Assembly (NCBI GenBank): GCA_965243285.1
Contig: OZ251537.1
Coordinates: 1,178,001-1,242,000 of the forward strand
DNA: 64,000 nucleotides
Source of the DNA: JAHRAW01 sp965243285
Lineage (GTDB): Bacteria > Pseudomonadota > Gammaproteobacteria > Arenicellales > Poriferihabitantaceae
Direction of reading: 5' to 3'
Notes under the pieces: generated by a model
Databases searched by the model: none
What the model saw: only the letters and a program-made list of their open reading frames with translations
What the model was told of the DNA's origin: nothing
Part shown: one piece after another, positions 24,682-33,990 of the stretch
How the letters are laid out: every line of letters starts with the position of its first letter
Numbering within the stretch: position 1 is the first letter of the stretch
Made by a program: the position numbers and the translations under genes

Positions 24682-26175
24682 ATGGAAAATCATCTGCTCA
24701 GCGCGTTAATTTGGTTGCCGGTTATCGCCGGCGCGGTGATTCTCGGCCTCGGCGGACGCGGGCCGACGGGTCAGCACGCCGCCGTGGCGAAAAATCTCGC
24801 GCTCGGTTTTTCTATCGCGATTTTTTTGCTGAGCGTGCCGTTATATGCGCGCTTCGATGCCGCCACCGCCGCCATGCAATTCACCGAGCGTGCAAGTTGG
24901 GTGCCGGCCTTCAACATCCACTACGCGCTTGGCGTAGACGGCATCTCCATGCCGCTCATCTTGCTGACCACGCTGATGACGGTGGTGGTCATCATCGCCG
25001 GCCGCCGCGCCATCACCCAACGAGTGGCGCATTACATGGCGGCATTTTTGATTATGGAAGGGTTGATGATCGGCGTGTTCGCGGCGCTCGATGCGGTGCT
25101 GTTTTATCTCTTTTGGGAATCCATGTTGATCCCCATGTTCTTAATCATCGGCATATGGGGCGGGCCGAATCGCATCTACGCCACCATCAAATTTTTCCTC
25201 TACACCCTGTTAGGCTCGCTGCTGATGTTGGTCGCCCTGCTGTACTTACGCCACGCCAGCGGCGGCAGTTTCAGCATTTTGGATTATCACGCCCTACCGC
25301 TGGATCTAGCGGCGCAAACCCTAATCTTCTTCGCCTTCTTCGCCGCCTTCGCAGTCAAGGTGCCCATGTTTCCGGTGCACACTTGGCTGCCCGATGCGCA
25401 TGTGGAGGCGCCCACCGGCGGCTCGGTCATCCTCGCCGCCATCATGCTGAAAATGGGCGGCTACGGCTTCCTGCGTTTCAGCCTGCCCATCACCCCGGAC
25501 GCCAGCCGCGATTTAGCCTGGCTGATGATCGCGCTGTCCTTAGTCGCGGTGGTGTATATCGCGTTAGTGGCCTTAGCGCAGCGCGACATGAAAAAACTTA
25601 TCGCCTATTCATCCATCTCGCACATGGGCTTCGTCACCCTCGGCTTGTTCGTGTTCAACGCCCATGGCGCCGAGGGCGCGATGATGCAGATGATCTCGCA
25701 CGGCTTCATTTCCGCGGCGTTGTTTTTGTGCGTCGGCGTCTTGTACGACCGCATGCACTCGCGCATGTTGGATAGCTACGGCGGCATCGCCAAACCCATG
25801 CCGGTGTTCGCCGCCTTCATGGTGTTATTCGCCATGGCGAATTCCGGGCTGCCCGGCACCTCGGGTTTTGTCGGTGAATTTTTAGTCATCCTCGGCGCCT
25901 TCCAATTCGATGCCTGGGTGGCCGCCGCCGCCGCCCTCACCCTAATTTTCGGCGCCGCCTACACCTTGTGGATGGTCAAGCGCGTCATCTACGGCAAAAC
26001 GCCATCCGATGAAGTGGCCGCCTTGCCCGATTTAAGCGCGCGCGAAGTCACCTTCATGTCCATGTTGGCCGCCATGGTGTTGTTAGTCGGTATCTGGCCG
26101 AACCCCATACTCGAAGTCATGCACGCCACTATCGATAACCTCTTAGCGCATGTCGCGCTCAGCAAATTGCCGTAA
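24682..26175 (+). CDS. nuoM: NADH-quinone oxidoreductase subunit M
   Basis: This is the second antiporter-like pump subunit (497 residues, about 14 spans). Characteristic segments are LFYLFWESMLIPMFLIIGIW, VKVPMFPVHTWLPDAHVEAP and YSSISHMGFVTLG. The glutamate in FWES and the lysine in FAVKVP are the expected ion-pair residues. It is four bases from nuoL and clearly shares a transcript with it. Confidence 0.97.
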   Translation: MENHLLSALIWLPVIAGAVILGLGGRGPTGQHAAVAKNLALGFSIAIFLLSVPLYARFDAATAAMQFTERASWVPAFNIHYALGVDGISMPLILLTTLMTVVVIIAGRRAITQRVAHYMAAFLIMEGLMIGVFAALDAVLFYLFWESMLIPMFLIIGIWGGPNRIYATIKFFLYTLLGSLLMLVALLYLRHASGGSFSILDYHALPLDLAAQTLIFFAFFAAFAVKVPMFPVHTWLPDAHVEAPTGGSVILAAIMLKMGGYGFLRFSLPITPDASRDLAWLMIALSLVAVVYIALVALAQRDMKKLIAYSSISHMGFVTLGLFVFNAHGAEGAMMQMISHGFISAALFLCVGVLYDRMHSRMLDSYGGIAKPMPVFAAFMVLFAMANSGLPGTSGFVGEFLVILGAFQFDAWVAAAAALTLIFGAAYTLWMVKRVIYGKTPSDEVAALPDLSAREVTFMSMLAAMVLLVGIWPNPILEVMHATIDNLLAHVALSKLP

Positions 26176-26459
26176 ATCCGCGCTGTAATTTACGCTGCTA
26201 GTTAACATGGTCACCCGCCAACATACCTATATATGTATGTTTATATTTATATCGATATCGATATCGATATCGATGTTGATATGTTATCGATAATGTATCG
26301 ATGATATATCGATGTTGATGTTGATGTCGATGTCGATGTTTATGTCGATATTGATATTTATATCGATGACAATGCCCATATCGATATTGATATCGATATA
26401 AATATCGACAACTTTGATTTAATCCCGCGCCACAACCCAACCCGCCGCGCAAAACTGCC
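26176..26459 (+). repeat. GATATC/GATGTT-type simple repeat spacer between nuoM and nuoN
   Basis: About 200 bases (26225-26415) consist of drifting 6-base units: GATATC, GATGTT, GATGTC, TATCGA. The densest part is the ATCGATATCGAT run at 26250-26275. An apparent minus-strand frame of His/Arg/Tyr repeats is an artefact of this pattern. Much of it is self-complementary and could fold. Confidence 0.8.
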
Positions 26460-27950
26460 ATGACTTACGCCTCCCTGAACGCCATCGCCGCGCTGCCGGA
26501 GATATTCCTCGCCATAGCGGCCTGCGGCATTCTCGTCATCGGCGTATACGCCAAGCGCGAGTACGGCGGCGCCCTCGGCTGCTGGCTCGGCGTCGCGGCG
26601 TTGTTGTGCACCGCAGCCCTCGCCCATAGCGGCTTATCGGCCGCCCTGTCCATACCGCTGGCGGCGTCGCCGGCCGCCGACCACGCCGCCTTCAACAACA
26701 TGTTCATCGGCGACCCGATGGCGAAATTGCTGAACATCGCGGTGTGCCTATTATCCGCCGCGGCCTTCCTATACAGCCGCCGCTACAACCATGACCGCGG
26801 CATTTTCACCTGCGAATATTATGTGCTCGGCTTGTTTGCGGTGCTCGGCATGATGGTGATGTCATCCGCCAACCACTTGCTAACCCTATACCTCGGGCTG
26901 GAATTAATGTCGCTATGCCTATACGCGATGATCGCCTATTACCGCGATGACAAATTAGCCTCCGAAGCGGCCATGAAATATTTCGTGCTCGGCGCCTTAG
27001 CCTCGAGCATTTTGTTATATGGCATGTCGTTGTTATATGGATTGGTCGGCTCGCTGGAGTTATCCGCCATCGCCGCCGCCGTGGGCGCGCAACAAGATAA
27101 CGCGGCACTGATTTTGGCGGTGGTCTTCATCGTCGTGGCGCTCGCATTCAAATTAGGCGCGGCACCGTTTCACATGTGGGCGCCGGATGTATACCACGGT
27201 GCCCCCACCTCCACCACCGCGTTTTTAAGCGCGGCGCCAAAAATCGCCGCCTTCGCGTTAGCCATGCGCCTGCTCGCCGGCGGCCTCGAAGAGTTGCACG
27301 CCATGTGGCAACCCATGTTGATCATCCTCGCGCTACTGTCGGTGACGGTCGGCAACATCATCGCCATCGCGCAAACCAACCTCAAGCGCATGCTGGCGTA
27401 TTCCACCATCTCGCACATGGGTTTTTTCCTATTCGGCATGGCCAGCGGCGGCGCCCACGGCTATAGCGCCGCGTTATTTTATGTATTGGTATACGCGTTG
27501 ATGAGCCTCGGCGCCTTCGGCGTTATTTTGTGCTTGGCACGCGCCGATTTTGAAGCCGAAAATTTGGTCGACCTCACCGGCCTGAGCAAGAGCCGCCCGT
27601 GGCTGGCGTTATTGATGTTGATTCTCATGTTATCCATGGCCGGCATCCCCCCCACGGCCGGCTTTTTCGCCAAACTCAGCGTCATCCAGGCCTTGGTGCG
27701 CGCCGAATTGGTGTGGGTGGCGGTGGCCGCCGTGTTGTTAGCGGTGGTCGGCGCTTTTTATTACCTGCGCATCATCAAGTTGATATATTTCGATGCCCCG
27801 CCGGACGACGCCGCCGACCCCCCCTTAAACGCCCCGCTGGACATGAAACTGTTGCTGTCATGCAACGCCTTCATCATCGTCGCCATCCTGCCGTGGATAA
27901 GCGGCTTAATCGCCATGTGCAATGAGGTTATCTTGCGCTTCGCGGTGTAA
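26460..27950 (+). CDS. nuoN: NADH-quinone oxidoreductase subunit N
   Basis: This is the third antiporter-like pump subunit (496 residues, about 14 spans). Hallmarks are YLGLELMSLCLYAMIAY, FKLGAAPFHMWAPDVYHGAP and STISHMGFFLFG. It ends the complex I operon. It is separated from nuoM by the repeat spacer. Confidence 0.97.
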   Translation: MTYASLNAIAALPEIFLAIAACGILVIGVYAKREYGGALGCWLGVAALLCTAALAHSGLSAALSIPLAASPAADHAAFNNMFIGDPMAKLLNIAVCLLSAAAFLYSRRYNHDRGIFTCEYYVLGLFAVLGMMVMSSANHLLTLYLGLELMSLCLYAMIAYYRDDKLASEAAMKYFVLGALASSILLYGMSLLYGLVGSLELSAIAAAVGAQQDNAALILAVVFIVVALAFKLGAAPFHMWAPDVYHGAPTSTTAFLSAAPKIAAFALAMRLLAGGLEELHAMWQPMLIILALLSVTVGNIIAIAQTNLKRMLAYSTISHMGFFLFGMASGGAHGYSAALFYVLVYALMSLGAFGVILCLARADFEAENLVDLTGLSKSRPWLALLMLILMLSMAGIPPTAGFFAKLSVIQALVRAELVWVAVAAVLLAVVGAFYYLRIIKLIYFDAPPDDAADPPLNAPLDMKLLLSCNAFIIVAILPWISGLIAMCNEVILRFAV

Positions 27951-28020
27951 CTTAAGTGCTGGTTTTTCGGCGCTGCTAATTTTTTCGCATGGCCGGTTTT
28001 GGCGGCGTTAGTTTTTTAAT

Positions 28021-28166
28021 GGGAATTATATACTTGTTGACCCAAGCCTTATTTCACGCCGATTTTATAGCGTTGCGTGAAGTATGTTTAGGTTAGGGTT
28101 TTTATGAGGTTTTTGGGGTAATGCAAGCGGTTTTTTTATTGTTGGGTCAACAACCATATAATTCCC
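28021..28166. mobile_element. 146-bp MITE with 25-bp inverted ends and 8-bp target duplication
   Basis: The ends are near-perfect inverted repeats of 25 bases (28021-28045 and 28142-28166), starting GGGAATTATAT and reaching TTGACCCAA. The copies TTTTTAAT at 28013-28020 and 28167-28174 are an exact 8-base target-site duplication. The interior has no coding capacity, so it must have moved with a transposase from elsewhere. An 8-base duplication suits families such as IS66, ISL3 or IS256; I cannot assign it further. It lies in the nuoN-ddl spacer, and the rest of that spacer is degenerate repeats. Confidence 0.88.
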
Positions 28167-28290
28167 TTTTTAATACCGCTAATTTTCCGCGCAACATTTT
28201 CGATACCGGAATTTTTCGCGCTGGTTTTTCGATGCCGCTGGTTTTCGACGCTGCTGAGTTTCTCGCCCGCTATTTTTCCGCTTGCCGCTC

Positions 28291-29526
28291 ATGAAAAAAT
28301 TAAACATCGGGTTATTGTTCGGCGGCCGTTCTTGCGAACATGAAATATCGGTCATCTCGGCGCGCTCGATTCTGCACGCCATCGACCGCGCGAAATACCG
28401 CGTAACTTTAATCGCCATCGATAAATCCGGTCGCTGGTATCTGGCTGATGATTTCGAGCAAGTGGTGCGCGAGGGTGTGGTCGATCCGTCGGCGGCCGCC
28501 ACCCCCATCACCCTCGCCCTGCACAAAAACGGTAATTTATCCGCCGTCGGCGCGTTCACGCCCTCCACCGCCGTGCCAATCCCCGCCGTCGATGTGTTGT
28601 TCCCGGCCTTGCACGGCACCTTCGGCGAAGACGGCGCCATCCAAGGGGTGTTCGAAATGGCCGGCATTCCCTATGTCGGTTGCGGCGTGGCGGCCTCGGC
28701 CTTAGCCATGGACAAAGCCCTGGCGAAAAAAATATTCGCCGCCGCCGCCATCCCCCAAGCCGCGCACCTCGTCATCTCCGCCGCCCAATGGCGCAGCGCG
28801 CCAGATGACGCCATCGCGCGCAGCGAAGCCCAACTCGGCTATCCGTTGTTCGTAAAACCGGCCGCGCTCGGCTCCAGCGTCGGCATCTCCAAAGCGCATG
28901 ACCGCCGCCAACTCCGCGCCGCCATCACCTGCGCGCTGCGTTATGACAACAAAATCATCATCGAAGAATCTATGGAAAACTGCGCCGAAGTGGAATGCGC
29001 AGTACTCGGCAACGCCGGCGGCCATAACTCGGCCAATAACTCGGCCAATAACTCGGCCAATAACTCGGCCAATAACTCGGTCACCGACTCGGCCAATGAC
29101 TCGGCCCATGACTCGGCCCACAACCCAGCCGCCGCCCGCGCCTCGGTGGTCGGCGAAATCATCCCCGGCGCCGAATTCTACGACTACACCACCAAATATC
29201 TAGACGACAAAACCGAATTAGCCATCCCCGCCAACATCCCCCCCGCCGCCGCCGACCGCGTCCGCCAATTAGCCATCCAAGCATTCACCGAAATCGACGG
29301 CGCCGGCCTAGCCCGCGTGGATTTTTTCGTAAACCGCGCCACCGCCGAAGTAACTTTGAACGAAGTCAACACCCTGCCCGGCTTCACCCCCATCAGCATG
29401 TACCCCCGCCTATGGGCCGCCACCGGCATCCCCTACCCCGAACTAATAGACCACCTGATTCAACTAGCCCTACAAACCCACCACGCCAAAACCACATTAC
29501 AACGCGCCATAGAATCGCCGGTGTAG
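28291..29526 (+). CDS. ddl: D-alanine--D-alanine ligase with repeat insertion
   Basis: The enzyme joins two D-alanines for peptidoglycan precursors in the cytoplasm. ATP-grasp features are clear: LLFGGRSCEHEISVISARS at the N-terminus, FPALHGTFGEDGAIQG, FVKPAALGSSVGISK and the catalytic C-terminal LNEVNTLPGFTPISMYP. The protein is 411 residues, against about 365 for DdlA-type enzymes. The excess is an in-frame tandem repeat at about residues 245-285 (NSANNSANNSANNS, then SVTD/SAND/SAHD), encoded by 12-base units AATAACTCGGCC at 29023-29129. An upstream TTG at 28282 is possible, but ATG 28291 is more likely. Confidence 0.95.
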   Translation: MKKLNIGLLFGGRSCEHEISVISARSILHAIDRAKYRVTLIAIDKSGRWYLADDFEQVVREGVVDPSAAATPITLALHKNGNLSAVGAFTPSTAVPIPAVDVLFPALHGTFGEDGAIQGVFEMAGIPYVGCGVAASALAMDKALAKKIFAAAAIPQAAHLVISAAQWRSAPDDAIARSEAQLGYPLFVKPAALGSSVGISKAHDRRQLRAAITCALRYDNKIIIEESMENCAEVECAVLGNAGGHNSANNSANNSANNSANNSVTDSANDSAHDSAHNPAAARASVVGEIIPGAEFYDYTTKYLDDKTELAIPANIPPAAADRVRQLAIQAFTEIDGAGLARVDFFVNRATAEVTLNEVNTLPGFTPISMYPRLWAATGIPYPELIDHLIQLALQTHHAKTTLQRAIESPV

Positions 29527-29596
29527 TGCTCAGTACCACCGAAAATAAAGTGATAGTATCTTGTAATCAATAATCAAATTTTTGAGGAAGCACAAC

Positions 29597-29957
29597 ATGA
29601 GTGATGAATTTGGGGGGCCATGGACTGTTCAGAAGTTAAATATTCTGGAAAAATATTTTAGATAGAGTGTTCGGCAACACTGAATGGAATCATTTTTATG
29701 AAAATATTTCGCAGCAAAATTTATTTGGATGTTCTGGGAAAAAACGCCCCTCCGGATCTAAACAAATTGTCGACTTGTACAAAATAAACTTGGAAAAACT
29801 TTTTGGACGAAGGTTTATGAAAAATTCAAAAAATGCTCCTTTGTTTGAGTTTATTTTTTGCGTAGGCAGTCCAAGTGATGCTGCTATAAGACTTGCCAAA
29901 GATATCGCTACACGCACCATCATAAACTCAACCGAGCATCTCATCGATGGCAAATAA
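29597..29957 (+). pseudogene. Broken three-Cys-motif partner gene (tcmP remnant)
   Basis: ATG 29597 begins MSDEFGGPWTVQKLNILEKYF, which matches the start of TcmP (FGGPWT-x-x-KL-x-I-L-x-KYL), then stops at 29663. A different frame follows (from about 29667), reading FGNTEWNHFYEN and ending in FIFCVGSPSDAAIRLAKDI, like the C-terminal end of TcmP. The middle, including the methyltransferase-like core, is deleted and the halves are out of frame. GAGGAAG provides a ribosome-binding site. The remnant overlaps the intact partner gene by 11 bases. Confidence 0.75.
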
Positions 29958-30762
29958 CTCAACCATCGAATGGACTGACCACACCTTCAATCCATGGTGG
30001 GGGTGCGTTAAGGTTTCCCATGCGTGTAAACATTGTTATGCGCAAACTTTCGACCATCGGTTGGGCGGTGCGCATTGGGGAGCGCGGTCACCGCGGCGGT
30101 TTTTTGGCGAGCAACATTGGGGCGCGCCGTTGCGGTGGCAGATTCAAGCGCAGCGCCAGGGGGTGCGAAAAAAAGTATTTTGCGCCTCCATGGCGGATGT
30201 GTTCGAGCGCCGCGGGGATTTAAATCCGCATCGCGAGCGCTTGTGGGGATTGATCGAGCAAACGCCGGATTTGGATTGGCTGCTGCTCACCAAACGCCCG
30301 CAAAATATTGGCACCTATGCGCCGTGGAAAACACGCTGGCCGCGCAATGTGTGGTTAGGCACCACAGTGGAAAATCAAAAATGGGCTAATCAGCGCATCC
30401 CGTTGCTACTCAAATTCCCCGCCACCATCCGCTTTTTATCTTGCGAGCCGCTGTTGGGGGCGGTGGATTTAAGTCCGTGGATAGCCGACCTCGGCTGGGT
30501 TATCGCCGGCGGTGAATCCGGCCACCAGGCGCGCCCGACAAATCCGCTTTGGCTGAAATCATTGGCTACGCTGTGCCAAACCACCGCCACGCCCTTTCAT
30601 TTTAAGCAGTGGGGGCATTGGGCGCCGGCGGCAACGGCGCGCCTCGCCGGCCGAAAAAACCCGCGCCGCCACGACACCGGCGCCGAAACCTTGTTAGCGG
30701 TGGGCAAAGCCGCCGCCGGCCGGGAATTAGACGGCCGATATTGGGACCAAGCACCCGCATAG
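29947..30762 (+). CDS. Three-Cys-motif protein, phage Gp37/Gp68 (DUF5131) family
   Basis: The protein (271 residues) starts IEWTDHTFNPWWGCVKVS, and its CVKVSHACKHC gives the three cysteines of the family, a radical-SAM-like arrangement. LLLTKRPQN, VWLGTTVENQKWANQRI and WVIAGGESGHQARP are family hallmarks. It is the usual neighbour of TcmP, here broken. Members occur in phages and mobile islands; the reaction is unknown. It seems intact while its partner is not. Confidence 0.9.
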   Translation: MANNSTIEWTDHTFNPWWGCVKVSHACKHCYAQTFDHRLGGAHWGARSPRRFFGEQHWGAPLRWQIQAQRQGVRKKVFCASMADVFERRGDLNPHRERLWGLIEQTPDLDWLLLTKRPQNIGTYAPWKTRWPRNVWLGTTVENQKWANQRIPLLLKFPATIRFLSCEPLLGAVDLSPWIADLGWVIAGGESGHQARPTNPLWLKSLATLCQTTATPFHFKQWGHWAPAATARLAGRKNPRRHDTGAETLLAVGKAAAGRELDGRYWDQAPA

Positions 30763-31421
30763 GCGCCCACCGCCAGCGTGCTCGATTGTATAAATCGCGA
30801 GCGGTTTATTTGGCATTTATATACCTAAATGCACAGTTTGATTGTTGCTTTTTCGCTTTTTGCTTTTCGCTTTTCGCTGTTACGCTTTACTCCCCCCGCT
30901 TTATCTTGCGGGGGAGTCAAAACTGGCGGCTTCATCGCCAGTTTTGGTGGGGGGTACTTTTGATTTTGATTTTGACTTTGCTTTTCGCTTTTCGCTTTTG
31001 ATTTTCGCTTTTGATTCCACTTCCCTTCCGCCTTCCGCCTTCCGCCTTCTCCTTATAAATTTCCCCCATCAACCGCAAAGGTAAAAATCAACAGCCAACA
31101 TCAACCGCCAAAGCCAAAACAAAAATCAACACCAAAAACCAAAAATCAAAACCAAAATCAAAGACAAAATCAAAGACAAACAACACCCAAACCGCAGATT
31201 TAGATACACCAGCCGCACATAAATCCCATAAAAACCACCGCAACATCCGCCGCTTAATACATCGCCAAATCTATCGCATGATGAGCGCTGAATTTGCCCG
31301 ATGATGCATACTTTTAGATCTAACCATGCGTAAACAAAGGCAACACCCCGGCGCGCAATCCGTCGCGTTTATGCACTAAACATCCATCACCCGCACCGCT
31401 TCCGCCCATCACCCCCACACT
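30763..31421 (+). other. Gene-free spacer with low-complexity tracts
   Basis: No gene is credible. A T-rich GCTTTT/GATTTT tract (30840-31060) surrounds a two-hairpin element, then switches to an A-rich CAAAATCAAA tract (31080-31190) on the same strand, so the two tracts are roughly complementary. A GGCATTTATATACCTAAATG motif near 30815 recurs in related form near 31200, 35175, 35285, 35770 and 53815. Confidence 0.6.
30889..30954 (+). repeat. Two-hairpin element, copy 1
   Basis: ACTCCCCC...GGGGGAGT (30889-30917) is followed at once by CAAAACTGGCG...CGCCAGTTTTG (30918-30946) and a G-run. Other copies occur at 35348, 35588 (inverted), 53361, 53991, 54188 and 54463 (inverted). Confidence 0.8.
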
Positions 31422-32306
31422 ATGCGCACGCAACGCTGGGCTAACCCGACCCTCCAAGGCATCATCATGTTGGTGGTGGCGACGTTGTTTTTCGCCTCCC
31501 AAGACGCCATCACCAAGCACTTGGTGCAAACCCTGGCGGCCTCGCAGATCGTCGCGGTGCGGTTTTTCTTTTTCGCGTTGTTTGCGTTGTGGTATGTCGG
31601 GCGACGGGTCGGCGTGCGGACGGCGTTTCGCTCGCGGCGGACTGGCTTGCAAGTGTTGCGCGGGCTGTTGGTGTCCGGCGAAATCATCATTTTCGCTTAT
31701 GCCATCCAATTTCTCGGGTTGGCGGAGATGCACGCCCTTTTTGCCTGCTTTCCCTTGCTGGTCACCGCGCTATCCATGCCAATTTTGGGGGAATCCGTGG
31801 GCTGGCGGCGCTGGCTGGCGGTGTTTTTCGGCTTTCTCGGCACGCTCATCATCCTGCGCCCGGGCGATGAAGTGTTTCAACCAGCGGCCGCCATCGCCCT
31901 GCTCGCGGCCGCCATGTTCGCCCTCTACAACCTGCTAACGCGCCAAGTTTCCCGCCACGATTCCTTCGAAACCTCGCTACTATATGTCGGCGTCATCGGC
32001 TTCCTCGGCGCCGTACTCATCGCGCCGTTCTACTGGCGCCCGGTCGCCGCCGCCGACGCCATGTGGCTGCTGGTCATCAGCGTCACCTCCATCATCGGCC
32101 ACTTGCTGCTCATCAAGGCGCTGCAATTAGTGCCGGCGGTTATCCTGCAACCGTTCAATTACTTCCTGCTGGTGTGGGCGATCATCCTCGCCTTTTTGCT
32201 ATACGGCGAAGTGCTGTCGCCGGCCTCCCTGCTCGGCGCCGCGCTGGTGGTCGCCAGCGGCATTTTCATCGCCCGCCGCGAATATCAACTCACCCGCCGC
32301 CCATAA
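31422..32306 (+). CDS. EamA/DMT-family transporter
   Basis: This 294-residue inner-membrane protein has about ten hydrophobic spans in two EamA repeats. Segments such as QDAITKHLVQ near the start and PVILQPFNYFLLVWAIILAF near the end are typical of the drug/metabolite exporter superfamily (RhaT/YdcZ-like). The substrate cannot be read from sequence. It stands alone between spacer DNA and the recombinase. The 270 bases after it hold only a small hairpin around GGCCAGCATGGCC (about 32371). Confidence 0.9.
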   Translation: MRTQRWANPTLQGIIMLVVATLFFASQDAITKHLVQTLAASQIVAVRFFFFALFALWYVGRRVGVRTAFRSRRTGLQVLRGLLVSGEIIIFAYAIQFLGLAEMHALFACFPLLVTALSMPILGESVGWRRWLAVFFGFLGTLIILRPGDEVFQPAAAIALLAAAMFALYNLLTRQVSRHDSFETSLLYVGVIGFLGAVLIAPFYWRPVAAADAMWLLVISVTSIIGHLLLIKALQLVPAVILQPFNYFLLVWAIILAFLLYGEVLSPASLLGAALVVASGIFIARREYQLTRRP

Positions 32307-32576
32307 TGTAACCGCCTTATGGTCGCCATCGCGCCGCCCCGCCAGCGGGGATAAGATTTAGGCATAACCCGGCCAGCATGGCCGTTTTGACGGCCATGGA
32401 TTAAAGGCGAGGTCGCCGCCATTCGATTTATCGGGCGATTATCGAGTGATTATCAAATGGCTCGCCAGCGGTAATTTAATTCATACTATGTGAATTTAAA
32501 TACAACGTGGCGATGTTTGGGTCGGCGCGCGCCATCGACATGCCATCCGGCGGGCTGATTTATTCGCCAGTCGCCC

Positions 32577-33563
32577 TCATAAAAACCCAGCACCCGCATG
32601 ATCACTAAACGCATTGGCATCGCGAATATATTTCATCAGCGTGGTGGTGCTGGTGTGGCGGGTGACGGCCATGATTTTATCCAGCCGGGCGTGGTGGGCG
32701 GCCGCGCTGGTGACGAAACCGGCGCGCAAAGAATGCGCGGAAAACTCTTTAGGATTCAGCCCGATGGCGGCCGCATAGCGCTTGACCAAGCGCGGGATGT
32801 CGCTGTGGTGCAATGGATTGCCGGTGAGTTTGCCATCACGCCGCAGTGATTGAAACAAGTGCCCGGCGTGGCGGCCGCGCGCCCCGAGCCAGCGCTCCAA
32901 CCGCGCCACCGGTTGAATGCCGGTGCCGAAAGGCACGGCGACGCGTTGCCCGGCGCCGGCTTGGTCGGTCTTGGAGCGCCGCACATGCACGATGATGCCG
33001 AGTGCCTCGCCGCCGCCGCGCGTCCATTCGATATCGCCCATCTGCAAGCCGCACAGCTCCGAGCGCCGCAGTGCCGCCGCAAACCCCAACGCCAACATCG
33101 CCGCATCGCGCATGCCAATGGGCGTGTTCGGACACAACGCCAAAATCGCCGCCAACTGATCTTCGCGCAACGCATGCACCTGCCGCTGCCGCGTGCCGCG
33201 CAAACGCGCCAAGCCCTTGAACACTGCAGTCACCTCCGGGTGATGGGTGGGCGAGGCGCGATTCGCATCCGCAAACGCGCGCCGAATCGCGCAGCGCCAC
33301 AACATCAGCGTGCCAAACGCCAACGGTTTATTGGTGGCCACCCGCCGCCGACCAGCCACCGACACAAAAAAATCCCGCACTTCGGTAGGCGTCGCCCGCA
33401 TGGCCACAATGCCATGCCGCCCACACCACCCCTCGAACTCGGCCCAACCTTCAGCATAAGCCCGCCGCGTGTTATCGGCCATAGCCGCGGCGTACAAACG
33501 CTCAGTAAAATTATCTTCGATGGATGGGGAGGGTGTGTGAGCAGCTGGAGTATAAGTGGTCAT
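32577..33563 (-). CDS. Tyrosine recombinase / phage-type integrase
   Basis: This 328-residue site-specific recombinase has a SAM-like N-terminal domain (TRRAYAEGWAEFEGWC). The catalytic domain has R in AAALRRSELCGL, K in RRSKTDQ, H-x-x-R in SAHSLRAGF, H in VTRHTST and the tyrosine in LMKYIRD. All six catalytic positions are present, so it is probably active. It is transcribed leftward, away from two truncated defence genes that it may have helped bring in. No attachment site next to a tRNA is visible. Confidence 0.92.
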   Translation of the reverse strand: MTTYTPAAHTPSPSIEDNFTERLYAAAMADNTRRAYAEGWAEFEGWCGRHGIVAMRATPTEVRDFFVSVAGRRRVATNKPLAFGTLMLWRCAIRRAFADANRASPTHHPEVTAVFKGLARLRGTRQRQVHALREDQLAAILALCPNTPIGMRDAAMLALGFAAALRRSELCGLQMGDIEWTRGGGEALGIIVHVRRSKTDQAGAGQRVAVPFGTGIQPVARLERWLGARGRHAGHLFQSLRRDGKLTGNPLHHSDIPRLVKRYAAAIGLNPKEFSAHSLRAGFVTSAAAHHARLDKIMAVTRHTSTTTLMKYIRDANAFSDHAGAGFL

Positions 33564-33621
33564 GTAGACTCTCCTAAATGGATTGATTTAAGGGAGAACA
33601 ATGTAACCGCTGTTGGTTTGA

Positions 33622-33990
33622 CTGATTGGTATCGGTAAATCCATTTATCGAGGAATAATCACAGGTTTCAACGAGGCATTTATCATCGATAATGAAACCA
33701 AAAATGCACTAATTGCCGAAGACTCGCGCTCCGGCGACATCTTAAAGCCGATTTTGCGCGGCAAAGACATCAAACGTTATCGAGTGCAATGGGCGGAGTT
33801 GTGGGTGATTGATTCACACAACGGGTACAGCGTTGTTCCGCCCATCAATATTGATGACTATCCAGCCATCAAAAAGCATTTAGATAAATTTTATCCAGCC
33901 ATAGAAAAACGATTGGATAAAGGCATAACGCCGTACAATTTACGCTCGTGTGCTTACCAAGCAGAGTTTATGCGCGATAAGATCGTATAA
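33622..33990 (+). pseudogene. Fragment of a type IIG/PglX-like methylase specificity domain
   Basis: The open stretch reads RGIITGFNEAFIID, then LKPILRGKDIKRY, IDDYPAIKKHLDKF and NLRSCAYQAEF. This is the C-terminal target-recognition region of Eco57I/TaqI-like or BREX PglX-type methylases. There is no start codon and the methylase core is missing. It ends in DKIV at 33990, where homology normally continues. It overlaps, tail to tail, with the truncated helicase on the other strand. Confidence 0.75.

Noticed and set aside
26198..26461. Minus-strand His/Tyr/Arg-rich protein
   Set aside because: It is a translation of the GATATC/GATGTT repeat and has no ribosome-binding site or conserved pattern.
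31320..31733. Minus-strand frame opposite the EamA gene
   Set aside because: It mirrors the transporter codons and has no start signal or family resemblance.
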